A stretch of 53,051 nucleotides of DNA from JBOGFC01 sp050742155 (GTDB lineage: Bacteria > Actinomycetota > Acidimicrobiia > Spongiisociales > JALYHC01). Each line of letters opens with the position of its first letter. Position 1 is the first letter of the stretch. Location: positions 1-53,051 of the forward strand of contig JBOGFC010000090.1 in NCBI GenBank assembly GCA_050742155.1. The letters are read 5' to 3'. Position numbers and translations under genes: made by a program. Of the stretch, positions 24,880 to 31,298 are shown in pieces. The notes below the pieces were generated by a model. The model had not been told where the DNA came from. It saw nothing but the letters and a program-made list of their open reading frames with translations, and made no database searches.

Positions 24880-25842
24880 GTGAAGGCGATCCGCGTGAGC
24901 ACTCCGGGTGCCGTTCAACTGGTCGAGCTCCCCCAGCCACAAGCCGCGCCCGGGGAGCTGTTGGTGCGGGTGGGGCAGGCCGGCCTGTGTGCCACCGATC
25001 GGAAGCTGGTGGCCAGGGGGGCGGACCCCCCGCGCATTCCCGGCCACGAGGTGGCCGGCTACCTCGAGGACGGCCGCGCAGTGGGCCTCCACCCCGACCT
25101 CGGGTGCGGCGAGTGTGGCTGGTGCCTGGCCGGCTGGCAGAACCGGTGCCCCGAGCGCGTCTCGATCGGCCTGGACCGCGACGGGGGGCTGGCGGAGTGG
25201 GTATCCGTCCCTGGGAGCCACGCCGTAGAGTTGCAAGGCGTACCCATGGAGATCGCGCCGCTGCTGGAACCGCTCGCCTGTTGCGTGCACGCCGTCTCCC
25301 AGCTGGAGGTGGAGCCCGGCACCCCGGCGCTGGTGGTGGGTGCCGGATCCATGGGGATCCTATCGCTTTGGGCCCTGCAGGCAGCCGGGGCGCGCGTGGT
25401 GGTGGCCCAGCGCTCGCTCTCCCGCCGGCGGCTGGCGGCCGAGCTTGGTGCCGAGGGAGTGCTGGATCCGGAGGACGACCCCGCCGACCTGCTGGGCGAG
25501 CCACCGAAGGCTGCGGTGGTAACTGCGCCCAGTGCCAGTGCCCTCTCGTGGGCCTTGGAGCGGGTAGCCGTGGGAGGTTGGGTGCAGGCCTTGGCCGGCA
25601 TTCCGGAGGGGGGAGCCGTCGACCCCAACCTGATCCACTACCGGCACCTGCGGCTGGTAGGGAGCACGGGCTCGACCGTGAACGACTACGTGACCGCCCG
25701 GAGGCTGGTCGCCGATGGGACGGTGAAGCTCGACCGTCTGCCGGTCTCCACCATCAGCCTGGAGGAGGCGCCCGAGACCCTCCGGAGAGAGCCCGACGTC
25801 CTTCCCCTCAAGGTCTTGGTGACGATAGGAGAGAAGCCCTGA
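24880..25842 (+). CDS. Zinc-dependent medium-chain alcohol/polyol dehydrogenase
   Basis: A 320-residue MDR dehydrogenase. Catalytic zinc residues are Cys37 (AGLCATD) and His56-Glu57 (GHEVAG). The structural zinc site is complete: Cys76, Cys79, Cys82 and Cys90 (CGECGWCLAGWQNRC). The cofactor loop is VVGAGSMGILSLWALQ. It resembles sorbitol/threonine dehydrogenase-type enzymes, acting on a polyol or sugar acid. GTG start at 24880, with GGAGGTG 9 nt upstream. First gene of the plus-strand operon controlled from the palindromic operator; its stop overlaps the CTG start of the isomerase gene. Confidence 0.92.
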   Translation: MKAIRVSTPGAVQLVELPQPQAAPGELLVRVGQAGLCATDRKLVARGADPPRIPGHEVAGYLEDGRAVGLHPDLGCGECGWCLAGWQNRCPERVSIGLDRDGGLAEWVSVPGSHAVELQGVPMEIAPLLEPLACCVHAVSQLEVEPGTPALVVGAGSMGILSLWALQAAGARVVVAQRSLSRRRLAAELGAEGVLDPEDDPADLLGEPPKAAVVTAPSASALSWALERVAVGGWVQALAGIPEGGAVDPNLIHYRHLRLVGSTGSTVNDYVTARRLVADGTVKLDRLPVSTISLEEAPETLRREPDVLPLKVLVTIGEKP

Positions 25843-26393
25843 CACGGCACTTCACCACTCTGCTCAACTCCCTGGATGGGACCATCCGGCCCGAGCGCCG
25901 GGTCGTGGAGCGGCGGCTCTCGGAGATCGGGGATACCTTTCAGGAGGAACCCGAGGGACGCGACGATCAGGTCGTCTACCGGGTGTACGCCATCCCCGTT
26001 CCCGAGACCAACTCAGAGATCCAGTGCTCCACGACCGTGGTGGCTCCCGGCACCGTGGGTCAGGAGTACTTCATGACCAAGGGTCACTTTCACGCCGCTC
26101 GAGACCGTTCGGAGATCTACCCGGGACTCTCGGGGGAGGGACGGCTGGTGATGGCCACCGAGGATGGTGAGCACGTGGTGGAGCCGATCGGACCCGGGAC
26201 CATCAACTACATCCCGGGTGGCTGGGCCCACCGGAGCGTGAACGTAGGTGAAGAGCCCCTGGTGTTCTTCGCCGCCTACGTGGGGGATGCAGGGCACGAT
26301 TACCGGACCATCGAGAGACGGGGGTTCGCGATCGTGGTCGTGAAGGGTGAGGAAGGTCCGACGATCGTCGAGAACACCCGCTTCGGGAGGTAG
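25839..26393 (+). CDS. Cupin-type (archaeal-type) glucose-6-phosphate isomerase family
   Basis: A 184-residue cupin of the cPGI family first known from Pyrococcus. Metal ligands are His83 and His85 (TKGHFHAARDRSE), Glu92 and His131 (GGWAHRSVNVG); LSGEGRLVMATEDGE and GPGTINYIPGGWAH are family hallmarks. It isomerises aldose/ketose phosphates, here perhaps a sugar phosphate of this pathway. No ATG or GTG fits; the likely start is CTG at 25839 inside CTGA, with AGGAG 7 nt upstream, coupling it to the preceding gene. It ends 2 nt before the kinase GTG. Confidence 0.85.
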   Translation: MTRHFTTLLNSLDGTIRPERRVVERRLSEIGDTFQEEPEGRDDQVVYRVYAIPVPETNSEIQCSTTVVAPGTVGQEYFMTKGHFHAARDRSEIYPGLSGEGRLVMATEDGEHVVEPIGPGTINYIPGGWAHRSVNVGEEPLVFFAAYVGDAGHDYRTIERRGFAIVVVKGEEGPTIVENTRFGR

Positions 26394-26395
26394 GG

Positions 26396-27907
26396 GTGAC
26401 CGTCTTCGTCGGCTGTGACCTCGGCACCATGGGCACCAAGGCGGCGGTGATCGACGAGGAGGGCGGCATCCTGGGAGAAGCGTTCGAGGAGGTGCCGCTC
26501 CACTCTCCGCGGCCGGGGTGGGTGGAACAGGATCTGGGCGAGATCGAGGCGTCTGCTCATCACACCATCAGAGCCGCCCTCCAGATGGCCGGCCGGCCGA
26601 GCCGGATCGGAGGGCTGGCCTTCTCCGGCCAGATGTCCGGCATCGGCAGCATCGATCGGGACTTCGGGCCGGTCACCCACTTCGACTCCTGGCTCGACAC
26701 CCGTTGCGAGCCCTACATCGAACGGATGAGCGAGCACGCCGCGCGGGTCACCGAGCTCTCCGGCTGTCCACCCACGTACTCGCATGCGCCCAAGATCCTT
26801 TGGTGGAAGGAGGAGCGACCCGAGGACTTCCGGCGAATCGCCCGATTCGTGGTGCCGGGCGCTTATCTGGCCGGCCGCCTGACCGGTCTCCCCGCCGAGC
26901 AGGCCTTCATCGACCGCACCTACCTCCACTTCTCGAACCTGTCCGACACCGAGACGGCCAGCTGGTCACCGGAGCTGATGAAGACCTTCGGGGTCGAGGA
27001 GGGAGTGCTCCCGAGGATCGTCGACCCCTTGGACGTGGTGGGCGAAGTGACCCGGGAAGGAGAAGAGGCAACCGGGCTCCCGGCCGGAACACCGGTGGCA
27101 GCCGGGGCCGGCGACCAGGCGGCCGCTTCCTTGGGGGCCGGGGTGGTGGATCCCGGCCAGGCCTTCGACTCCTCCGGGACCGCCAGCGTTTTCGGCATCT
27201 GCGTGGACGCCTTCTCCCCGGACGTGGATCACCAGACCTTCATGGCCACTCACTCGGTGATCCGCGGCGTCTACATCGCACTGGCCTTCATCAACGGGGG
27301 AGGGCTGGCGCTGCGATGGTTTCGCGATGAGGTGGCCCGACTCGACCCGGAAGACCGGCAGGTCTACTCACGTCTCGACGAGCTGGCCCAGGGCATCGAG
27401 CCGGGGGCCGGGACTCTGCTCTGGTTCCCGCACTTCCAGGGGCGGGTGCTTCCTCCCCAGCCACATGCCAGAGGGTGCTGGATCGGCCTCACCTCCGGGC
27501 ACGGCCTCGGGCACATGTTCCGGGCCATCTTGGAGGGCGTCGCCTATCAGTACGCCGAGTGGGCCAGGCTGGTGCAGGCTTACGGCAGCTCGCCGCTCCA
27601 CGAGGCCCGAGTGCTCGGGGGTGGGGCCCGTTCGGCGCTGTGGAACCAGATCAAGGCCGACGTGCTCGGCATCGACTGGGTGCCGGTGGCCCGCCCGGAC
27701 TGCGGGGTGATGGGAGACGCCCTCATCGCCGCCGCGGCGACCGGGCACGTCGGCGACTTGCCGGCTGCCGCCCAGGCCTGGCAGGAGACCGGCGCCCCCT
27801 TCCGAACCGACCAGGAGCATCACGTCCGTTACCAACGCCTGCTGGCCGCCTACCGGGAGCTGGCTGAGGGTATCGGACCGGTCTTCTCCTCCCTGGGGGG
27901 CGGGTGA
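26396..27907 (+). CDS. FGGY-family carbohydrate kinase
   Basis: A 503-residue kinase with the two FGGY domains: CDLGTMGTKAAVIDEEG (phosphate 1), GLAFSGQMSGIGSID, a central GAGDQAAASLGAG, and the C-terminal HEARVLGGGARSALWNQIKADVLGI signature. Overall it is nearest the xylulokinase-like branch, so a pentulose or similar ketose/alditol is the likely substrate, but this cannot be fixed by motif reading. GTG start at 26396. It overlaps the next gene by 4 nt (GTGA). It phosphorylates an intermediate for the isomerase or aldolase steps. Confidence 0.93.
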   Translation: MTVFVGCDLGTMGTKAAVIDEEGGILGEAFEEVPLHSPRPGWVEQDLGEIEASAHHTIRAALQMAGRPSRIGGLAFSGQMSGIGSIDRDFGPVTHFDSWLDTRCEPYIERMSEHAARVTELSGCPPTYSHAPKILWWKEERPEDFRRIARFVVPGAYLAGRLTGLPAEQAFIDRTYLHFSNLSDTETASWSPELMKTFGVEEGVLPRIVDPLDVVGEVTREGEEATGLPAGTPVAAGAGDQAAASLGAGVVDPGQAFDSSGTASVFGICVDAFSPDVDHQTFMATHSVIRGVYIALAFINGGGLALRWFRDEVARLDPEDRQVYSRLDELAQGIEPGAGTLLWFPHFQGRVLPPQPHARGCWIGLTSGHGLGHMFRAILEGVAYQYAEWARLVQAYGSSPLHEARVLGGGARSALWNQIKADVLGIDWVPVARPDCGVMGDALIAAAATGHVGDLPAAAQAWQETGAPFRTDQEHHVRYQRLLAAYRELAEGIGPVFSSLGGG

Positions 27908-28806
27908 GAGTCGCCATCTCTCCGCGCTCGTTTCGGCAGACCCCCGGCCGCCACCTGGAGCTCTTGGCCTCCTCCGGCTTGGAGACCAGATACCCCACTC
28001 AAGATCGCCATCTCACCGAGGACGAGATGGTGGAGCTGGTGCGCGGCTGCGAATCGCTGATCGTCGGGATCGACCCGGTGACCGAGCAGGTGCTCCAAGC
28101 CGGCCCCCTCCGCCTGGTGGTCAAGTACGGCAGTGGCCTCGACAACATCGACTTGTCGGCGGCCGACCGGCTCGGGGTGAGGGTCACCTCCACGCCCGGC
28201 GCCAACTCCCGGGCGGTGGCCGAGCTGACCATCGGGATGCTCCTCGCCCTGGCGCGGCATCTCGTCTTCCACGATCGGTCCGTCCGCCGGGGCTCGTGGG
28301 AGCGTAAGACCGGTTGCGAGCTGGCCGGCCGACGTCTGGGGGTGGTCGGCTACGGGCAGGTAGGACGCCGGGTGGCGCACATGGCCGGCGCCCTCGGCAT
28401 GAAAGTCATCGTCCACGACCCTTTCGTTTCGCAGGCCCCGGTGGACCTGGTGAGCCTGGAGGAGCTGCTGCGCACCTCTGACGCGGTGTCGCTGCACGTA
28501 CCCCTCACCGAGGAGACGCGCGGGCTCGTCGGTCGGCGCGCCCTGCGGACCATGAAGCCGGGTGCCTTCTTGATCAACACCGCCCGGGCCGGCCTCGTCG
28601 ACGAGCAAGCCCTGGCCGAGGCATTGGCGGAGGGTCATCTGGGCGGAGCGGCCCTAGATTTCATCGAGGTGACGCCCCGCGGCTCACCGCTCTTCGACCA
28701 TGACAACTTCCTCGGCAGCCCGCACGCCGGTGCCGCTACGGTGGAAGCGGCGGAGCGGGCCGGCCTGGCCGCCCTGGAGGAGGTCCTGAGGGAGGCGGTG
28801 TCCTGA
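27904..28806 (+). CDS. D-2-hydroxyacid dehydrogenase (SerA/phosphoglycerate dehydrogenase-like)
   Basis: A 300-residue NAD-dependent dehydrogenase. The cofactor loop is GVVGYGQVGRRVA, the catalytic Arg is in NTARAGLVDE, the Glu position in ALDFIEVTP and the His in LGSPHAGAAT. The substrate loop KYGSGLDNIDL is typical of SerA-like enzymes. No C-terminal ACT domain, so it is a catabolic type. It may reduce or oxidise a 2-keto/2-hydroxy acid made by the aldolase branch. Last gene of the plus operon; coupled GTG start at 27904. It converges on the aldolase gene 14 nt downstream. Confidence 0.9.
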   Translation: MRVAISPRSFRQTPGRHLELLASSGLETRYPTQDRHLTEDEMVELVRGCESLIVGIDPVTEQVLQAGPLRLVVKYGSGLDNIDLSAADRLGVRVTSTPGANSRAVAELTIGMLLALARHLVFHDRSVRRGSWERKTGCELAGRRLGVVGYGQVGRRVAHMAGALGMKVIVHDPFVSQAPVDLVSLEELLRTSDAVSLHVPLTEETRGLVGRRALRTMKPGAFLINTARAGLVDEQALAEALAEGHLGGAALDFIEVTPRGSPLFDHDNFLGSPHAGAATVEAAERAGLAALEEVLREAVS

Positions 28807-28820
28807 AGCTGCCGGCCTCG

Positions 28821-29429
28821 TCAGCGGAGCGCCTTCATGAATGCCCTCGCCCGCCGGGCGACTTCGTCGTGGTCGCCGGTGGCCACCGCCTCGGCCGGGG
28901 CCAAGCTCGAGCCCGCGTAGACGGCCACCGCCCCCGCCTCGAGGAACTCTCGGGCGTTGGACTCGTCGATGCCTCCCGAAGGGACGAAGAAGACGCCTGG
29001 GAAGGGCCCCCGCAGGTCGCGCAGGTAGGAGGGGCCGCCCAGGCGGGCAGGGAAGAGCTTCACCGCCGTGGCACCGGCCCGATGGGCCGCCATCACCTCG
29101 GTGGGCGTGAAGGCTCCGAGGAAGACGGGGACGTCACCGGCCGCTTCGACCAGGCCCGGCTCCAGCGTGGGCGAGACCACGAAGCGGGCTCCGGCCTCGA
29201 TGGCTCGACGGGCCTGGCCGGCGTCCAGCACCGTTCCGGCTCCTACCAGGGCGTCGGACGAGCTGGCTGCCTCGATGGCCTCGAGCACATCGGGGATGGT
29301 GAAGGTGAATTCCACGCAGCGTATGCCGGCCTCAGCCAGGGTCTTCGCCAGCCCAACGGGATCCGCCACCTGCTCGGCCCGCACCACCGCCACCACGCGG
29401 TCTTCCCGGATGGCCTGGAAGGGGTCCAC
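28821..29429 (-). CDS. eda: KDPG/KHG-type class I aldolase
   Basis: A 202-residue TIM-barrel aldolase that cleaves 2-keto-3-deoxy-6-phosphogluconate or an analogue to pyruvate plus an aldehyde phosphate. Glu40 (CVEFTFT), Thr66 (GAGTVLD) and the Schiff-base Lys124 (TAVKLFPA) are present, with phosphate-binding GGID. Length is normal. GTG start at 29429. Alone on the minus strand between plus-strand genes, it is divergent from the cupin gene (32 nt gap), so that gap holds promoters for both. Its presence indicates that the pathway passes through a 2-keto-3-deoxy acid. Confidence 0.92.
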   Translation of the reverse strand: MDPFQAIREDRVVAVVRAEQVADPVGLAKTLAEAGIRCVEFTFTIPDVLEAIEAASSSDALVGAGTVLDAGQARRAIEAGARFVVSPTLEPGLVEAAGDVPVFLGAFTPTEVMAAHRAGATAVKLFPARLGGPSYLRDLRGPFPGVFFVPSGGIDESNAREFLEAGAVAVYAGSSLAPAEAVATGDHDEVARRARAFMKALR

Positions 29430-29461
29430 GGCTTCCAGCGTAACGAGAGGAGGCAGCGAAT

Positions 29462-29836
29462 ATGAGGACGACGATCTTCCGCCGGCGCGGTGACCACGTG
29501 GAGGCCGACGTGGCGACCTCGCCGGACTGGCGATCTTTCGAGGAGTACGACGGCAGACCTCTGGCCCTGGTCAAGCTGGTGGAGCTGATCCAGCCACCGC
29601 GCGCCGAGGTGCAACTCGTGGAGATCGCCGCCGATGGCCATTTCACCATGCATTCCAGCCCGGACGTCGCCTTCTGCCAGATCGTGCGCGGGAAGGGAAA
29701 GCTGGGCCTACCCGATGGGACCGCTCTCTCATACAAGGGTCCCGAGCTCTATGTGTTCCTTCCCGGCACTCTCCACGACTGGCACGACGTCGAAGAGGAC
29801 ACCCTGCTCTCTGTTTGCCTGGTCAAGCAGGCGTAG
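29462..29836 (+). CDS. Small cupin-domain protein
   Basis: A 124-residue single cupin: VQLVEIAADGHFTMHSSPDVAFCQIVRGKGKLGLPDG (first cupin motif, His and Glu-like positions partly replaced) and ELYVFLPGTLHDWHDVEEDTLLSVCLV (second motif with HDWH). Metal binding is possible through the remaining His residues. It may be a sugar isomerase/mutarotase-like helper or a sensor of the pathway; the function is not known. ATG 29462 follows AGAGGAGGCAGCG. Last coding gene of the catabolic island; element B starts 27 nt after its stop. Confidence 0.8.
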   Translation: MRTTIFRRRGDHVEADVATSPDWRSFEEYDGRPLALVKLVELIQPPRAEVQLVEIAADGHFTMHSSPDVAFCQIVRGKGKLGLPDGTALSYKGPELYVFLPGTLHDWHDVEEDTLLSVCLVKQA

Positions 29837-29863
29837 CGCCGAGTTCTCGTCCCTCCGAGGCCC

Positions 29864-29937
29864 CGCGAAACTTTCCGGTGAGCCGCGAAATCTCAGCTTC
29901 GATTCCGCTTGACGGCCGGTGGCCTGCTCCGTAGGGT
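29864..29937 (+). promoter_or_regulatory. Element B promoter: twin CGCGAAA boxes plus TTGACG/TAGGGT
   Basis: CGCGAAA at 29864-29870 and 29884-29890 (20 bp apart), -35 TTGACG at 29909-29914, a 17-nt spacer, and -10 TAGGGT at 29932-29937. Spacing is identical to element A at every box, including CTTGAC and CTCCGTARGGTG. It directs transcription to the right, where no gene follows. Confidence 0.8.
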
Positions 29938-29943
29938 GCTATC

Positions 29944-30300
29944 ACCACGGTGAGGGTCATACCTCACGGTGGAGGTCTCATCGGAGACACCGAGAGGGTC
30001 TTCGGGCTCACTCGGTGACCGGTGAGACCGCGAGGGACCCCGAGAGGGCGGAGATTGCATCAAAGCTCTTTCGGGGTCTCGTTTCATGCTCGGCGGGCGA
30101 CCATCGGATCGAGAGAAATCCTGTAACAAAGGGCGACCCGGGCCGACTTCCCGGCTAGGGAGGAGACTGTGGGTACCTAGTCCGCCTGTAGATCCTCAGG
30201 TTCCCCAGCCCGCCTGCAGAAGCCTCCCGCGCTGAACGGCTCCATCCGGAGCCCGCGTCGGAGTCCCCGTGCCCTCAGGTGCGGGGCCTCCGTCGTCTTA
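29944..30300 (+). ncRNA. Element B: orphan structured RNA
   Basis: Three consecutive hairpins follow the promoter. Hairpin 1 is 29945-29972: CCACGGTGAGG and CCTCACGGTGG, ten pairs and one G-G mismatch. Hairpin 2 is 29974-30029: GGTCTCA/TGAGACC, then TCGG/CCGG and CACCGAG/CTCGGTG. Hairpin 3 is 30031-30081: GACCCCGA/TCGGGGTC, with the loop shared with element A. A GC hairpin at 30259-30292 followed by TCGTCTT could end the transcript. No credible reading frame lies in 29837-30318 on either strand. It could be a free regulatory RNA, or a leader whose gene was lost. The exact 3' end is uncertain. Confidence 0.5.
30259..30292. terminator. Hairpin between element B and the queuosine salvage gene
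   Basis: CGGAGTCCCCG pairs with CGGGGCCTCCG (10 of 11 pairs) around a 12-nt loop; TCGTCTT follows on the plus strand. It may stop element B transcription and transcription of the convergent gene ending at 30319. Confidence 0.5.
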
Positions 30301-30318
30301 CGGCCCTCAGGGAGCTCG

Positions 30319-31260
30319 CTAGTAGGCCAGGGTCAGCGTGCGGTGGTGCTCGCCCATCAAGGCGGCCTGGTCGCCCAGCACCGCCATGTGCCAGAGGTGG
30401 TAGTCGAGGGCCGGGGTGATGACCGGGTTGCCTCGCCGGTTGAGGGCCCGGCGCAGCTCCTCGGCGGCATTCACCGTGGCCCAGCGCATGCCCAGCTCCC
30501 ACACACTTCCGGAAGGGATGAGCCGGCGGCGATCGACGGCCTCGGCCAGGTCGGGCTGGTAGTGAAGAATGCCCAGCCAGCGCAGCGCACGGGGGAGCAT
30601 GTAGTCCGGGTAGACCGGGAACCCCGCCAGGCCGGTGAAGGGCTTGTCGCTCCGGGCCGCCATCATGGCCGCGGCCAGGTGGGCGAGCTTGTTGAAGCGG
30701 AGCAGTCCGGCCGTGGTCTCGGCCTCGTCGCGATAGCCGGGCACGCTCTCCACCAGCCGCTCCACCACCTCGGGAGCATGGAACCCGGCCTCCTCGACCA
30801 GGTTCCCGAAGCGCCCCTTCCACCGGTCGAGTACCGCTTCGGCGAGGGCCTGCAGGCGAGCTCGCCGCTCGGGGAGGAGCTGAAGGGTTCCCCGCCCGGC
30901 GAAGAAGGCCCGAGCGTCTTCCTCGGTCCAGCCGAGGAAGCGCCTCAGGTCGCCGACGCGGGCGCTGGTGAAGCAGGCGAACAGCGCCGGGGCATCGGTG
31001 AGCCACCGGCCCTCGTGCTCCACCTCCCAGGCGGGCTCGCCCTCAGGAGGCCAGAGGCAGGCCACCACCGAGCAGGCGGTGCCGCAGAAATCGAACCAGG
31101 CCTCCCCCCCGAGGTCCCGGGGGAGTCCCGGGTAGTCCCACCCGGGTGGCTCGATCGGCACCGCCGACCAGCGGTCGGCCTCCCGGGCCAGGGCCCGGTC
31201 GTCCACCTCGACACCCCAGCTCGGGGGCGGGGGCTGCTCGGCGAGGGCCACCGCCCGCAT
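30319..31260 (-). CDS. Queuosine salvage protein (Qng1/DUF2419 family)
   Basis: A 313-residue protein matching the queuosine 5'-phosphate N-glycosylase family, which frees queuine from queuosine nucleotide. Recognisable blocks: WFDFCGTACSVVACLW near the N-terminus, ESVPGYRDEAETTAGLLRFNKLAHLAAAMM (family FxGFRD and YKRAQ-like block), LAGFPVYPDYMLPRALRWLGILHYQPDLAEAVD (the ADYRVPQ block) and SVWELGMRWATVNAAEEL, ending with YHLWHMA. Length is usual. The gene is divergent from the acyl-CoA synthetase gene with a 38-nt gap. No other queuosine gene is seen here. Confidence 0.82.
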   Translation of the reverse strand: MRAVALAEQPPPPSWGVEVDDRALAREADRWSAVPIEPPGWDYPGLPRDLGGEAWFDFCGTACSVVACLWPPEGEPAWEVEHEGRWLTDAPALFACFTSARVGDLRRFLGWTEEDARAFFAGRGTLQLLPERRARLQALAEAVLDRWKGRFGNLVEEAGFHAPEVVERLVESVPGYRDEAETTAGLLRFNKLAHLAAAMMAARSDKPFTGLAGFPVYPDYMLPRALRWLGILHYQPDLAEAVDRRRLIPSGSVWELGMRWATVNAAEELRRALNRRGNPVITPALDYHLWHMAVLGDQAALMGEHHRTLTLAY

Positions 31261-31298
31261 GGGGTCGAGACTACGGGGGCCATTAGCCTGGCGCCAGC

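Noticed and set aside
24880..29836. Assigning the island to xylulose, erythritol, inositol or sulfoquinovose breakdown
   Set aside because: Individual families fit, but each known pathway lacks several of the enzymes here, and substrate loops cannot be read by eye.
29944..30081. Element B as a known riboswitch (ydaO, ZTP, guanidine, SAM-IV, glycine, TPP)
   Set aside because: The conserved cores of these classes, as far as I know them, are not present; the similarity is limited to generic GC hairpins.
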